A stretch of DNA of 45,750 bases from Mycobacterium sp. (lineage in GTDB: Bacteria; Actinomycetota; Actinomycetes; Mycobacteriales; Mycobacteriaceae): the NCBI GenBank assembly GCA_025965975.1, contig JAOPVX010000201.1, positions 1 through 45,750 on the forward strand, read 5' to 3'. The notes below the pieces were generated by a model, which was not told the DNA's origin, made no database searches, and worked only from the letters and a program-made list of their open reading frames with translations. This document shows positions 10,476-22,976 of this stretch, piece by piece. The position numbers and the translations under genes were made by a program. Each line of letters opens with the position of its first letter. Position 1 is the first letter of the stretch.

Positions 10476-11778
10476 TGACCTTGGCGGCGATCCGAGCCAA
10501 CCGGGCCATCCCCACGTAGGTCATCGGGTTCAGAAGCGTCGGCCATTTGCTCCGCACCAGATGGTCGGAGAGCGGCTTGCCGTTGAACCGGTCGGTCAGC
10601 CAGCGCAGCGTCATCGGCGCCGATAGCGGGTGCAGCAGCAGATGCTCGCTGAACAGGTCGCGGTGGTAGGTGACGTCGGCGCCGCCTGCCGAATAGGTGT
10701 AGGCGAGTTCGTCGATGTCCTCGACGGAGATCAGCTGGTCGTGGACCGCCTGGACGATCAGCACCGGCGGGGTTGGCACCGCCGCGCCGAGCTTGATTTC
10801 GTTAAATACGTACTTGACCTCCGGGGTGTCGAGGATCTCCTCCAGCGGCCGGTCGAGCATGTCGCCCATGTCCTTCTTGGCCATCCGGATGATCGCCTCG
10901 GCGGTGGTCATCTTGTGTAGCCGCTGCAGCAGCGCCTTGCCTTCTCCGGTGGTGTGCGCCTGGATGACGCGGTTGAGTTCGGGATAGATGTCGGCCAGCG
11001 CGGCGACCACAAGTGCGGGCAGCCCAGACATGTGGGTGCCGTTGAGCCGGCGGAAGGTGTGGCCGAGGTCGCCGACGGGCGAGCCGAGCACCGCGCCGAC
11101 GATGTTGAGCTCCGGTGCGTACGAGCCGCTCATTTCGGCGGCCCATGCGCTGGCAAGGCCGCCGCCGGAATAGCCCCAGAGACCGATCGGTGCCGACTCG
11201 GAAAGTCCAAGCCGCTCCGAGCCCAGCGCGGCGCGCACCCCGTCGAGGACGTGGTAACCGGGTTCGTAGGGCGCCCCCCACATCCCATTGCGGCCCTCGT
11301 GGTCGGGCACGGAGACGGCCCAGCCCTCGGCCACAGCTGCGGCGATAAGTAGCAACTCGAACTGCGCGATAGCGCCGGGCGCCATCGCACGCCGCCGCAG
11401 GGCGTAGGACGGGAAGCAGCGGGACGTCACCGCGTCGATCGCGCACTGGTAGGAGACCAGCGGGGTGACGGCCTCCTTGCCTCGTTCGGCCGGCACGATG
11501 ACCGTGGTGGCGGCGGCCTCCGCGTGGCCGTGCATGTCGGTGGTCCGATACAGCAGCTGGGTGGCCTTGATGCGCTGCGGGATCAAACCGAGAAAGGCCA
11601 GCTCGACGTCTCGGCTGCGCAGTAGCGTGCCGGGCTTGGCATGCTGGAAACCTGCAGATGGGTCATAGAACGGGTCGTCGGCGGGAAGCTGAGGGCGGGT
11701 GCCGCGGTCCAGTTCGTCGTGCTGCGGCTGCCCGATCCATTCGGCGCCTCTTGCTGGAGCCGCGCTGCCCAAGTCCAT
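10441..11778 (-). CDS. Lipase of the secretory lipase family (Rv1592c-like)
   Basis: 445-residue alpha/beta hydrolase of the LIP/secretory lipase family (fungal-lipase-like, PF03583 type). The nucleophile elbow is [13 protein letters not shown] (about residue 200). The later acid and base are probably D in [13 protein letters not shown] and H in FSEHLLLHP. Substrates would be acylglycerols or other esters. No convincing N-terminal signal peptide is visible, though Rv1592c is described as a lipase. ATG 11778 begins [16 protein letters not shown]. The promoter region upstream, toward nrtR, carries an AT-rich inverted repeat (11785-11811). Confidence 0.88.
   Translation of the reverse strand: MDLGSAAPARGAEWIGQPQHDELDRGTRPQLPADDPFYDPSAGFQHAKPGTLLRSRDVELAFLGLIPQRIKATQLLYRTTDMHGHAEAAATTVIVPAERGKEAVTPLVSYQCAIDAVTSRCFPSYALRRRAMAPGAIAQFELLLIAAAVAEGWAVSVPDHEGRNGMWGAPYEPGYHVLDGVRAALGSERLGLSESAPIGLWGYSGGGLASAWAAEMSGSYAPELNIVGAVLGSPVGDLGHTFRRLNGTHMSGLPALVVAALADIYPELNRVIQAHTTGEGKALLQRLHKMTTAEAIIRMAKKDMGDMLDRPLEEILDTPEVKYVFNEIKLGAAVPTPPVLIVQAVHDQLISVEDIDELAYTYSAGGADVTYHRDLFSEHLLLHPLSAPMTLRWLTDRFNGKPLSDHLVRSKWPTLLNPMTYVGMARLARIAAKVITGRTVEHRPL
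10446..10468. terminator. Bidirectional hairpin in the overlap of convergent genes
   Basis: GCGGACGGT - GTTCT - ACCGTCCGC is a perfect 9-bp stem with a 5-nt loop. It lies wholly within the 35-bp overlap of the DUF2567 and lipase coding ends. There is no T-run, as is usual for mycobacterial terminators. It could end or pause transcription from both sides. Confidence 0.55.
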
Positions 11779-11784
11779 CCGGGC

Positions 11785-11811
11785 ATTCTTACTTAAGAGG
11801 GCGTTAAGAAT
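11785..11811. promoter_or_regulatory. AT-rich inverted repeat upstream of the lipase gene
   Basis: ATTCTTA (11785-11791) and TAAGAAT (11805-11811) form a perfect 7-bp inverted repeat with a 13-bp spacer containing CTTAAG. It fills most of the 42-bp gap between the nrtR stop and the lipase start. It could be an operator for the lipase gene or a weak terminator for nrtR. Confidence 0.4.
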
Positions 11812-11820
11812 CCAGTCGAC

Positions 11821-12513
11821 TCACCCAGGAGGGCGCAACGCTGCGAATTCGTCGGTCACCCGGTATCGCGAGTCCGTGAAGCGGTACAGCGCGGCCGGAC
11901 GGCCTCCGCTGCGTCCCGAGCGCGCGGTGGTGCCGGTGCGGGTGATCACGTTGCGACGCTCCAGCACACGCTGCAGGTTGGTGGCGTCGACCTGATACCC
12001 CAGCGCCGCGCTGTAGATGTCGCGCAGCGTGGAGAGTGCGAATTCCTTTGGTGCCAAGGCGAATCCGATATTCGTGTAGGACATCTTGGCGCCAAGTCGG
12101 GTGCGGGCGTGCTCGACCATGGGGCCGTGATCGAACGCAACGGGCGGCAACTCGTTCACTGGATGCCAACGAGTATCCGGCGGCAGTTCTGGCGTCGCGG
12201 GGGAGGGCACCAGCCCGAGGAACGTCGACGCGATTGTGCGGACGCCAGGGACGCGGTTCGGGTCCGAGAACACAGCGAGCTGCTCGAGGTGAGCAAGTTC
12301 ACGCAGATCGACCTTCTCGGCGAGTTGGCGGCGAACCGAGCTGGTCAAGTCCTCGTCGTCGCCGAGCCGGCCGCCAGGCAGCGACCACTTGCCGCGCTCC
12401 GGCTCGAGTGCACGCTGCCATAACAGCACGTTAAGGGCCGGTTTACGGGAATCGACGCCGCGAACCTGGAACACGACGGCAAGCACCTCATGAGCGGTGC
12501 TAATATGGGACAT
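11821..12513 (-). CDS. nrtR: NrtR-type transcriptional regulator of NAD synthesis (Nudix-wHTH)
   Basis: 230-residue protein. The N-terminal Nudix domain (about 8-145) has a degenerate Nudix box, [18 protein letters not shown]: the REUXEE core is replaced, so hydrolysis is unlikely. A C-terminal winged helix (about 150-230) contains [18 protein letters not shown]. NrtR repressors sense ADP-ribose or related NAD metabolites. It is divergent from nadABC, with the palindromic operator directly against its ATG (12513). A perfect minus-strand TATAAT (12526-12521) lies 7 bp before the ATG, implying a leaderless, self-repressed transcript. The homologue Rv1593c occupies the same place in M. tuberculosis. 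Confidence 0.9.
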   Translation of the reverse strand: MSHISTAHEVLAVVFQVRGVDSRKPALNVLLWQRALEPERGKWSLPGGRLGDDEDLTSSVRRQLAEKVDLRELAHLEQLAVFSDPNRVPGVRTIASTFLGLVPSPATPELPPDTRWHPVNELPPVAFDHGPMVEHARTRLGAKMSYTNIGFALAPKEFALSTLRDIYSAALGYQVDATNLQRVLERRNVITRTGTTARSGRSGGRPAALYRFTDSRYRVTDEFAALRPPG

Positions 12514-12536
12514 GTTTTCGATTATAAGTCGAAAAC
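12514..12536. promoter_or_regulatory. NrtR operator between nrtR and nadA
   Basis: A 23-bp palindrome has perfect 8-bp arms GTTTTCGA (12514-12521) and TCGAAAAC (12529-12536) around a 7-bp centre. It contains the minus-strand -10 box TATAAT for nrtR. A plus-strand TAATAT (12501-12506) upstream could be the -10 of nadABC, which would put the operator just downstream of that start site. Confidence 0.85.
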
Positions 12537-12561
12537 CTCGGACGGGAGTGAGGAGGCGGCC

Positions 12562-13605
12562 ATGACGGTTCTTGAACGTATGCTCGCAGACGATCTGATG
12601 AACCGGATTACCTCCGGTCCGACCGGCTATTCCGGCGTCGACGGCGACGAGGAGTGGGCCGCAGAGGTCCGCCGCCTCGCCGACCTGCGCGGTGCGACGC
12701 TGCTGGCGCACAACTACCAGCTGCCGGCCATCCAGGATATCGCCGACCACGTCGGTGACTCGCTGGCGCTGTCGCGCATCGCGGCCGCGGCGCCCGAGGA
12801 CACCATCGTGTTCTGCGGTGTGCACTTCATGGCCGAGACCGCGAAGATCCTGTCCCCCGACAAGACGGTGCTCATCCCGGATCAGCGGGCAGGCTGCTCG
12901 CTGGCCGACTCGATCACCGCCGACGACCTGCGCGCGTGGAAGGCGGAGCATCCAGGGGCGGTCGTCGTCTCCTACGTCAACACCACGGCCGCGGTCAAGG
13001 CCGAGACCGACATCTGCTGCACGTCGTCGAACGCCGTCGAGGTGGTGGCGTCGATCCCAGCGGACCGCGAGGTGCTGTTCTGCCCGGACCAGTTCCTCGG
13101 CGCCCACGTGCGAAGGATCACCGGCCGCAAGAACCTGCACGTGTGGGCCGGCGAATGCCACGTGCACGCAGGCATCAACGGCGACGAGCTGGCCGATCAG
13201 GCTCGCACCCACCCGGACGCCGAACTCTACGTGCATCCCGAATGCGGTTGCGCCACTTCGGCTCTGTATCTAGCCGGTGAGGGCGCATTTCCCGAGGACC
13301 GCGTCAAGATCCTGTCCACCGGCGGCATGCTTGACGCGGCTCGCGAGACTCATGCCCGTCAGGTCTTGGTCGCCACCGAGGTCGGCATGTTGCACCAATT
13401 GCGGCGTGCCGCACCGGAAGTCGACTTCCGCGCTGTCAACGACCGCGCATCGTGCAAGTACATGAAGATGATCACGCCGGCCGCGCTGCTGCGCTGCCTG
13501 GTGGAAGGCGCCGACGAGGTCGACGTCGGTCCCGAAATCGTCCGCCTTGCCAGCGCCAGCGTGCAGCGGATGATCGAGATCGGTACGCCCGGCGGCGGCG
13601 AATGA
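12562..13605 (+). CDS. nadA: Quinolinate synthase A
   Basis: 347-residue [4Fe-4S] enzyme that condenses iminoaspartate with dihydroxyacetone phosphate to quinolinate. The family segments [47 protein letters not shown] and [12 protein letters not shown] supply the three conserved Cys ligands. ATG 12562 ([12 protein letters not shown]) is preceded by AGGAGG at 12551-12556. It is the first gene of nadABC under NrtR control; its stop overlaps the nadB start (ATGA). Confidence 0.97.
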   Translation: MTVLERMLADDLMNRITSGPTGYSGVDGDEEWAAEVRRLADLRGATLLAHNYQLPAIQDIADHVGDSLALSRIAAAAPEDTIVFCGVHFMAETAKILSPDKTVLIPDQRAGCSLADSITADDLRAWKAEHPGAVVVSYVNTTAAVKAETDICCTSSNAVEVVASIPADREVLFCPDQFLGAHVRRITGRKNLHVWAGECHVHAGINGDELADQARTHPDAELYVHPECGCATSALYLAGEGAFPEDRVKILSTGGMLDAARETHARQVLVATEVGMLHQLRRAAPEVDFRAVNDRASCKYMKMITPAALLRCLVEGADEVDVGPEIVRLASASVQRMIEIGTPGGGE

Positions 13606-15155
13606 CCAGATCAAACGGATGCGGCGGTTCAGGTCGTCTGGCCGGCTACTGGCAGCAGCGTGCCGATGTCGTTGTTATCGGCACCGGGGTCGCCGGCCTG
13701 GTCGCGGCGTTGGCGGCGCACCGCAGCGGCCGAAAAGTGGTGGTGCTGAGCAAGGCCAGTGATACCGCGACTTTTTACGCGCAGGGCGGGATCGCGGTGG
13801 TGCTGCCGGACACCGAGGATTCGATCGACCAGCATGTCGCCGACACGTTGGCCGCGGGTGCTGGGCTATGCGATCCGGATGCGGTGCGCTCGATCGTGGC
13901 CGACGGCTACCGCGCAGTTTGCGCGCTGGTCGACGACGGCGCGCGTTTCGACGAAGCGTCGCCCGGGCATTGGTCGCTGACCCGTGAGGGCGGGCATTCG
14001 AGGCGCCGCATCATCCACGCCGGTGGCGACGCGACGGGCGCGGAGGTGCAGCGGGCGCTCGATAACGCCGCGGCTCGGCTCGACATCCGGCGCAATCACG
14101 TCGCACTCGAGTTGCTGCAGACTGATGGTGCGGTGACAGGAGTGCTCGTGCTCAATGACGACGGGCTCGGTATCGTGCACGCGCCGTCGGTGATTCTGGC
14201 GACAGGAGGACTGGGTCACCTGTACTCCGCGACCACCAACCCTGAGGGCTCGACGGGCGACGGCGTCGCATTGGCGATGTGGGCAACCCTGCCGATCAGT
14301 GATCTCGAGTTCATTCAATTCCACCCGACCATGTTGTTCGACGGCGATGCCCGCGGCCGACGCCCGCTGATCACCGAGGCGGTCCGGGGTGAGGGCGCGG
14401 TTTTGATTGATCGGCAAGGGAGTTCGGTGACAGCCGGAGTGCATCCGATGGGCGATCTCGCACCGCGGGACGTGGTGGCCGCCGCGATCGACGCCCGGCT
14501 GGCCGTTACGGGCGATCCGTGTGTGTATCTCGACGCACGCGGCATCGCCGGCTTCAAGCGGCGATTCCCCACCGTGACGTCGGCCTGCCGGGCCGCCGGC
14601 ATCGATCCGACGCGCGAACCGATCCCTGTCGTGCCTGGCGCGCACTACAGCTGCGGCGGCGTGCTGACCGATGTGTACGGGCGCACGGAGTTGGCCGGCC
14701 TGTTCGCGGCTGGGGAGGTGGCCCGTACGGGCTTGCATGGTGCGAACCGGTTGGCGTCCAACAGCCTTCTGGAAGGTCTGGTCGTCGGCGGCCGGGCGGG
14801 TAACGCGGCCGTCGAGCACGCCGTGGATGCCGGGCCGCGCCGTGCGCTGCTGCCCGAACGGTCCACGCGCCGTGCGCTGCCGCGCGCCGATCTGCAGCGG
14901 GCGATGACGCGATATGCATCGGTGGTCCGCGACGGCGACGGTCTAGAGCGGCTCGCGAAGGAACTCGACACCGCGACGCCACGTGTTCTCAAGTCCCGCA
15001 GCGACTTCGAGGACGTTGCGCTGACCGCAACCGCGGGCGCCGTCGCCGCAGCGGCCATGGCCCGCACCGAGTCCCGTGGCTGCCACCACCGTTCCGACTA
15101 CCCGGACACCGACCCGGCGTTGGCGCACAGCCTCGCGCCAGCGGCGGCGTGCTGA
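13602..15155 (+). CDS. nadB: L-aspartate oxidase
   Basis: 517-residue FAD enzyme that oxidises L-aspartate to iminoaspartate for NadA. The N-terminal FAD-binding motif is [20 protein letters not shown]. Other hallmarks are [25 protein letters not shown], the HPTMLF segment, [10 protein letters not shown] and [20 protein letters not shown]. The start ATG 13602 overlaps the nadA stop. The stop shares one base with the nadC ATG. Two short inverted or repeated Arg-rich stretches near 14840-14885 (RRALLPERS / RRALPRAD) are part of the C-terminal linker. Confidence 0.96.
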   Translation: MTRSNGCGGSGRLAGYWQQRADVVVIGTGVAGLVAALAAHRSGRKVVVLSKASDTATFYAQGGIAVVLPDTEDSIDQHVADTLAAGAGLCDPDAVRSIVADGYRAVCALVDDGARFDEASPGHWSLTREGGHSRRRIIHAGGDATGAEVQRALDNAAARLDIRRNHVALELLQTDGAVTGVLVLNDDGLGIVHAPSVILATGGLGHLYSATTNPEGSTGDGVALAMWATLPISDLEFIQFHPTMLFDGDARGRRPLITEAVRGEGAVLIDRQGSSVTAGVHPMGDLAPRDVVAAAIDARLAVTGDPCVYLDARGIAGFKRRFPTVTSACRAAGIDPTREPIPVVPGAHYSCGGVLTDVYGRTELAGLFAAGEVARTGLHGANRLASNSLLEGLVVGGRAGNAAVEHAVDAGPRRALLPERSTRRALPRADLQRAMTRYASVVRDGDGLERLAKELDTATPRVLKSRSDFEDVALTATAGAVAAAAMARTESRGCHHRSDYPDTDPALAHSLAPAAAC

Positions 15156-16012
15156 TGGAGCTTCGCGCCGACGAAATGACGCAGGCTCGCTGGGTGATTG
15201 CGCGCGCGCTGGAAGAAGACCTGCGCTACGGGCCCGATGTCACCACATCGGCGACGGTGCAAGCCGGCGCGACGACGACTGCCTCGATGGTGACGCGTGA
15301 GCCCGGCGTGATCGCGGGAGTCGAGATCGCGCTGCTGGTGCTCGACGAGGTGCTCGGCACCGACGGCTATCTGGTCAAGCAGCGCGTCGACGACGGCGCA
15401 CGGCTGGATGCAGGCGGGGTCATGCTGATTGTGGACGCACCGACTCAGGGACTGCTGACGGCAGAGCGGACGATGCTGAACCTGGTGTGCCATCTTTCGG
15501 GGATCGCCACGACGACGGCGGCGTGGGTGGAGGCCGTCAAGGGCACGAAGGCCACGGTCCGCGACACCCGTAAGACGCTGCCGGGGCTTCGGGCGCTGCA
15601 GAAGTACGCGGTCAGAGTCGGCGGCGGCGTCAACCACCGCATGGGTCTTGGCGATGCGGCGCTGATCAAGGACAACCACGTGGCCGCGGCGGGTTCGGTG
15701 GTGGCCGCGCTGCGGGCCGTCCGCGCCGCCGCGCCGGATTTGGAGTGCGAGGTCGAGGTCGACTCGCTCGAGCAGCTGGACGAGGTGCTCTCCGAAGGCG
15801 TGGAACTGGTTCTGCTGGACAATTTTCCGGTGTGGCAGACACAGATCGCCGTGCAGCGCCGCGACGCCCGCGCGCCAGGCACGAAACTCGAGTCGTCGGG
15901 CGGGCTGTCCCTCGATACCGCGGCCGAGTATGCGGGTACGGGCGTGGACTATCTCGCCGTTGGCGCCCTCACCCATTCGGTGCGCGTTCTGGATATTGGG
16001 CTAGACGTTTAG
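15155..16012 (+). CDS. nadC: Nicotinate-nucleotide pyrophosphorylase (quinolinate phosphoribosyltransferase)
   Basis: 285-residue decarboxylating enzyme that makes nicotinate mononucleotide from quinolinate and PRPP. Conserved segments are TAERTMLNLVCHLSGIAT, DTRKTLPGLRALQKYAVR, GGGVNHRMGLGDAALIKDNH and EVEVDSLEQLDE. The start is taken at ATG 15155, which shares its A with the nadB stop; GTG 15149 two codons upstream is possible. It is the last gene of the nad operon. The 110-bp gap to the convergent tetR gene (16013-16122) holds nothing I can recognise. Confidence 0.96.
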   Translation: MELRADEMTQARWVIARALEEDLRYGPDVTTSATVQAGATTTASMVTREPGVIAGVEIALLVLDEVLGTDGYLVKQRVDDGARLDAGGVMLIVDAPTQGLLTAERTMLNLVCHLSGIATTTAAWVEAVKGTKATVRDTRKTLPGLRALQKYAVRVGGGVNHRMGLGDAALIKDNHVAAAGSVVAALRAVRAAAPDLECEVEVDSLEQLDEVLSEGVELVLLDNFPVWQTQIAVQRRDARAPGTKLESSGGLSLDTAAEYAGTGVDYLAVGALTHSVRVLDIGLDV

Positions 16013-16122
16013 CCGTCCCCGCTGGCGACCTAACAGCGGCCCGCGGTGACTATGCAAACCTTCCGAACAGCGCGTGTACGTCGGCGAGTATCGCCCGCGC
16101 AACGTCCGCGGCAAGCTTGGCA

Positions 16123-16713
16123 TCAGCTCGTGCCGTGAGCTGCGCGTGCGGCGCTGAGCAGCGTGCGCGCCGCCAACTTGGCGGCGTTGAGGGGGGCGGG
16201 GTGGCCGGCGATGCGCGACAGAATCAGCGCGCCTTCGAGCAGCGCGATCACGGCGAGCGCGGCCTGATCCGCGTCCGTGGTCGGCCAGCCGTCGGCGCGT
16301 AGCCGGTCCGCGACGGCCAGGCACCAGCCGGCGAACACGTGCGCCGAGGCGTCGCGCACCCGTGGGCTGGCATTCACCGACTCGGTTGCGAGCGGTTCGA
16401 TGGGGCAGCCGTCGCGCCGATCAGCGGTCAGCCCGGCGCCCATCAGATCGATCCAAGCGTCGACGATGTCAGCGACGGCGAGGTCGCTGGCGAGGAATCC
16501 CCTCAGCCTGCGCTCGATGTCGGCGCCGACGCTGTCCACCACCGCGGCGGCGAGCTCCTGCTTGCCATCGGGGAAGTGGTGATACAGCGATCCGGCCTTA
16601 ACCTCGGCAGACTCCAGGATCTGGTTCACGCCGGTGGCGGCATAGCCCTGCCTGCGGAACAGCAGGGCAGCGCTGTCCATCAACGCGGCGCGGCTTCGAT
16701 CCGGGCGAGGCAT
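16123..16713 (-). CDS. TetR/AcrR-family regulator (LmrA/YxaF-like)
   Basis: 196-residue TetR protein. The HTH is about residues 25-48 (GVNQILESAEVKAGSLYHHF, followed by PDGKQELAAAVV). The C-terminal domain has the GCPIEPLATES and WCLAVADRLRADG segments typical of the LmrA/YxaF group. It is divergent from the zinc alcohol dehydrogenase across 63 bp that contain two direct repeats, which suggests it represses that gene and itself. The inducer is unknown. Confidence 0.88.
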   Translation of the reverse strand: MPRPDRSRAALMDSAALLFRRQGYAATGVNQILESAEVKAGSLYHHFPDGKQELAAAVVDSVGADIERRLRGFLASDLAVADIVDAWIDLMGAGLTADRRDGCPIEPLATESVNASPRVRDASAHVFAGWCLAVADRLRADGWPTTDADQAALAVIALLEGALILSRIAGHPAPLNAAKLAARTLLSAARAAHGTS

Positions 16714-16723
16714 GCCTTGACTT

Positions 16724-16762
16724 TACTTGAAAGGTCACTCAACAATACTTGAGAGCTCACTA
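16724..16762. promoter_or_regulatory. Paired operator half-sites between tetR and the alcohol dehydrogenase gene
   Basis: TACTTGAAAGGTCACTC (16724-16740) and TACTTGAGAGCTCACTA (16746-16762) are direct repeats starting 22 bp apart, two helical turns. Each has a TTGA...TCA(C) layout typical of TetR-family half-operators. Confidence 0.6.
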
Positions 16763-16776
16763 AAGAAAGGCCCGCG

Positions 16777-17808
16777 ATGCAACAACTGACGTTCGAGGCG
16801 GCCGGCGAATACGCCTGGCGGGACGCGCCCGACCCCGAGATCACCTCACCGGAACAGGCGGTTGTCCGACCGTTGGCGGTGGCCTGCTGCGATCTGGACG
16901 TCGCGGTTGCCGAGGGTCGATTGCCGATGCCACCGGGACATGCCGTTGGCCACGAGGGGGTGGCCGAAATCGTTGCGGTCGGCGATGCCGTCCGCGGCGT
17001 CAAGGTCGGCGATCGGGTGATCGTTCCGTTCCAGATCAGCTGCGGGACGTGCCGCGCGTGTCGCCGCGGTGCCACCGGTTCGTGCGCGTCGCTGCCGTTG
17101 ATGGCGATGTACGGCATGGCGCCACTGGCCGGGCTCGACGGCGGCGGCTTCATGGCCGACCTGGTGCTGGTGCCGTATGCGGACGCGATGCTGGTGCCGG
17201 TTCCCGAGACTGTCGATCCGGTCGCGATCGCATCGTTGTCGGACAACATTCCCGACGGCTGGCGCGCCGTCGGTCCCTACCGCGGGGAATTGGCCGCAGT
17301 CGACCCATCGGATCGTCGTGTCCTGGTGGCCGGGCGGCTCTCGATCGGGTTGTATGCCGCCGCGTTTGCGTCGGCCTATGGCGCGCACGTCGACTACGTG
17401 GATACCGACGCGAAGCGGCTCTCCGCCGCCGAGAAGCTCGGCGCCACCGCGCATGACAGGCCAAAGCCCGACAAGACGTGGGACCCGTATCCGATCACGG
17501 TGCACACCACAGCCGACCCCGCGGTGCTGGCGGCGACGATGCGCGCCACCTGGCCGGACGGCGTGTGCACCGACACCGGCATCTACTACCAGGGCGCGGT
17601 CGAGATGCCGCTGCTGTCGATGTACACCCGCGGGTTGCAGTTCGTGACCGGCCGGGTGAACGCGCGGGCAGTGATCCCCGAGATCCTCGAATTGCTCACC
17701 GCGCAGTGCGATCTCGCGCCGGCCGTGGACCGGGTCGTCGGATGGGAGGACGCGCCGCACGCGTGGCCGGCGATGACGGGGAAGACGGTCTTCACTCGCG
17801 CGGGGTAA
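16777..17808 (+). CDS. Zinc-dependent alcohol dehydrogenase family protein
   Basis: 343-residue medium-chain dehydrogenase/reductase. The N-terminal GroES-like domain has the catalytic-zinc region VACCDLDV and PGHAVGHEGVAEIVAVG. The structural-zinc lobe is C89, C92, C95 and C103 in CGTCRACRRGATGSC. The Rossmann region LVAGRLSIGLYAAAFAS is degenerate relative to GxGxxG, so the cofactor is uncertain. The substrate is unknown. It is expressed divergently from the TetR gene, probably as its target. The start ATG 16777 follows AAAGAAAGG. Confidence 0.88.
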   Translation: MQQLTFEAAGEYAWRDAPDPEITSPEQAVVRPLAVACCDLDVAVAEGRLPMPPGHAVGHEGVAEIVAVGDAVRGVKVGDRVIVPFQISCGTCRACRRGATGSCASLPLMAMYGMAPLAGLDGGGFMADLVLVPYADAMLVPVPETVDPVAIASLSDNIPDGWRAVGPYRGELAAVDPSDRRVLVAGRLSIGLYAAAFASAYGAHVDYVDTDAKRLSAAEKLGATAHDRPKPDKTWDPYPITVHTTADPAVLAATMRATWPDGVCTDTGIYYQGAVEMPLLSMYTRGLQFVTGRVNARAVIPEILELLTAQCDLAPAVDRVVGWEDAPHAWPAMTGKTVFTRAG

Positions 17809-17860
17809 GAGGGATCGCCACTCGGCCCGAATCCGGTCGTGCGCGACCTGGGTCGGTGTG

Positions 17861-18283
17861 TCATGCGATGTCGGCGACAAGAACCCCAATTCTGCTTGCC
17901 TGCGTCCTCGCCATGAACGGCAGCCCTTCGGTGCTGCTTCCGGCCGGAAGGATGCGCGGATTGACGATGTGCACGTCTCGCCGAATGAAATGGACGTCGG
18001 CCTCGCCGGCGGCCAGCACGTTCTTGACCCAGTCGGTCTTCCCGTGGCCCAGCGCGATGGCGAGCACGTTGCCCTTGCGGTAGGCGGTGACGATGGTCGC
18101 GTACGGCTTACCCGACGTGCGACCGCGATGCTTGATGGTCGCCATGCCGGGCAGATAGCGCGCGACCGGCTTGATCATCGGGTTGAGGTATTTGACCAGA
18201 AAGTTCTCCACCCAGACCGGGAACATCATCGGCACACCGGGCGCGTTGTTGGGGTGATCTTCTCTTCGAGATCCAGCGGTCAT
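17861..18283 (-). CDS. Nitroreductase/deazaflavin (F420)-dependent oxidoreductase family protein (Ddn-like)
   Basis: About 140-residue split-beta-barrel protein with the Ddn-family run HRGRTSGKPYATIVTAYRKG followed by NVLAIALGHGKTDWVKNVLA. Such proteins bind F420 and reduce quinones or other substrates. ATG 18283 (MTAGSRREDH) is preferred; ATG 18229 (MMFPVWVENF) is the shortest option and 18379 the longest. It is convergent with the alcohol dehydrogenase gene (52-bp gap) and divergent from hisD. Confidence 0.8.
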   Translation of the reverse strand: MTAGSRREDHPNNAPGVPMMFPVWVENFLVKYLNPMIKPVARYLPGMATIKHRGRTSGKPYATIVTAYRKGNVLAIALGHGKTDWVKNVLAAGEADVHFIRRDVHIVNPRILPAGSSTEGLPFMARTQASRIGVLVADIA

Positions 18284-18342
18284 GGTCATAAATCTAGCCA
18301 TTCTGCTGCGCCGCCAACGCTTGCGGGGACCGGCACCCGTCC

Positions 18343-18397
18343 AAAATTGCACACAGGGCTGTGAAATCCGGCCGACCACAGCCGTGTGTGCAAAATT
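18343..18397. promoter_or_regulatory. Large imperfect inverted repeat upstream of the his operon
   Basis: Two 21-bp arms (18343-18363 and 18377-18397) pair with three mismatches around a 13-bp spacer. The core arms are TTGCACACA-G-GGCTGTG and CACAGCC-G-TGTGTGCAA. It lies 66 bp before the hisD ATG, in the divergent gap with the nitroreductase gene. It could be a dimeric operator or, if transcribed, a stable hairpin. Confidence 0.6.
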
Positions 18398-18428
18398 GAG
18401 CCGGCCGGCGCCGGTTCGTAATCAATTT

Positions 18429-18456
18429 TTGTTCAGGTCGTGCGATCAGGGACAAT
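18429..18456 (+). promoter_or_regulatory. Candidate hisD promoter
   Basis: TTGTTC (18429-18434) and GACAAT (18451-18456) are spaced by 16 bp and resemble a SigA promoter. The -10 ends 7 bp before ATG 18464, so the his mRNA could be leaderless. Confidence 0.35.
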
Positions 18457-18463
18457 CGAGTCG

Positions 18464-21598
<3,135 letters not shown>

Positions 21599-21602
<4 letters not shown>

Positions 21603-22219
21603 CAGCCAAAGTCGTTGTGCTCGACTACGGCTCCGGCAACCTGCGATCGGCGCAGCGGGCGCTGCAGCGCGTCGGCGCCGACGTCGAGGTGACCGCCGAC
21701 GCCGACGCGGCGCGCAACGCCGACGGACTCGTGGTACCCGGGGTCGGCGCATTCGAGGCATGCATGACCGGTCTGCGAAAGATCAGCGGGGACAAGATCA
21801 TCGCCGATCGAGTCGCGGCGGGCCTGCCGGTGCTCGGTGTGTGCGTCGGGATGCAGATCCTGTTCGCCCGCGGCGTCGAGTTCGGCATGGAGACCACCGG
21901 TTGCGGGCAATGGCCGGGTGCCGTCGTCCGGCTGGACGCCCCGGTGATCCCGCACATGGGCTGGAACGTCGTGGATGCGCCCGCCGGCACCACGCTGTTC
22001 AAGGGCATCGACGCCACCACCCGGTTCTACTTCGTGCACTCCTACGCCGCGCAGCAGTGGCAGGGCAATCCGGACGCGCTGCTGACCTGGGCCACCCATC
22101 AGGTGCCGTTCCTGGCCGCGGTGGAGGACGGGCCGCTGGCCGCCACCCAGTTCCACCCGGAGAAGAGCGGTGACGCCGGTGCCGCATTGCTGGCGAACTG
22201 GCTGGGGGCACTGGGTTGA
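21599..22219 (+). CDS. hisH: Imidazole glycerol phosphate synthase, glutaminase subunit HisH
   Basis: 206-residue class I glutamine amidotransferase that supplies ammonia to HisF. The nucleophile Cys is in [13 protein letters not shown], and the catalytic His/Glu pair is in [24 protein letters not shown] is the N-terminal signature. The GTG start at 21599 overlaps the hisB stop by four bases. HisH and HisF act as one complex, though their genes are separated by hisA and impA. Confidence 0.97.
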
Positions 22220-22971
22220 GCCGCGTGTCAGATGAGAGGCGTTTGATACTTCTTCCCGCCGTCGACGTCGTCGAGGGCCGTGCGGTGCGGCTGGTGCAGG
22301 GCCAGGCCGGCAGCGAAACCGAGTACGGCTCCGCGCTGGATGCCGCGGTCGGTTGGCAGCGCGACGGCGCCGAGTGGATCCACCTCGTCGACCTGGATGC
22401 CGCGTTCGGTCGCGGCAGCAACCGTGAACTGCTCGCAGAGGTGGTCGGCAAGCTTGACGTCGCGGTCGAACTGTCCGGCGGCATCCGCGACGACGAGTCG
22501 CTGACGGCGGCGCTGGCCACCGGTTGCGCCCGGGTCAACCTTGGCACCGCTGCGCTGGAGAACCCGCAATGGTGCGCCAAGGTCGTCGCAGAGCATGGCG
22601 AGAAGGTGGCCGTCGGGCTGGACGTGAAGATCGTGGACGGCGAGCACCGGCTGCGCGGTCGCGGTTGGGAGACCGATGGCGGCGACCTGTGGGAGGTGCT
22701 GGAACGCCTTGACGGCGAAGGGTGTTCGCGCTTCGTGGTCACCGACGTCACCAAGGACGGCACGCTGAACGGACCCAACCTGGAGCTACTCACGCAGGTC
22801 ACCGAACGCACCGACGCCCCGGTGATCGCGTCGGGCGGCGTTTCGAGTCTGAAGGACCTGCGGGCGATCGCCACCCTCACCGATCGGGGCGTGGAGGGAG
22901 CCATCGTCGGAAAGGCGTTGTACGCCGCGCGGTTCACGCTGCCTGAGGCGCTGGCCGCGGTGGGGCAGTAG
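22216..22971 (+). CDS. priA: Phosphoribosyl isomerase A (HisA/TrpF bifunctional)
   Basis: (beta/alpha)8-barrel isomerase. In actinobacteria lacking trpF, this HisA homologue (PriA) isomerises both ProFAR in histidine synthesis and PRA in tryptophan synthesis. No trpF gene is present among the trp genes at 28537-33579, in line with this dual role. Catalytic segments are [15 protein letters not shown] (base Asp) and [15 protein letters not shown] (acid Asp). The start is uncertain: TTG 22216 overlaps the hisH stop (TTGA), and GTG 22225 is the alternative. Either way the N-terminus is a few residues longer than [10 protein letters not shown] in M. tuberculosis. Confidence 0.94.
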   Translation: MSRVSDERRLILLPAVDVVEGRAVRLVQGQAGSETEYGSALDAAVGWQRDGAEWIHLVDLDAAFGRGSNRELLAEVVGKLDVAVELSGGIRDDESLTAALATGCARVNLGTAALENPQWCAKVVAEHGEKVAVGLDVKIVDGEHRLRGRGWETDGGDLWEVLERLDGEGCSRFVVTDVTKDGTLNGPNLELLTQVTERTDAPVIASGGVSSLKDLRAIATLTDRGVEGAIVGKALYAARFTLPEALAAVGQ

Positions 22972-22976
22972 GCCCG

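Noticed and set aside
16013-16122. Gap between nadC and tetR checked for a terminator or small gene
   Set aside because: No convincing hairpin or coding frame was seen.
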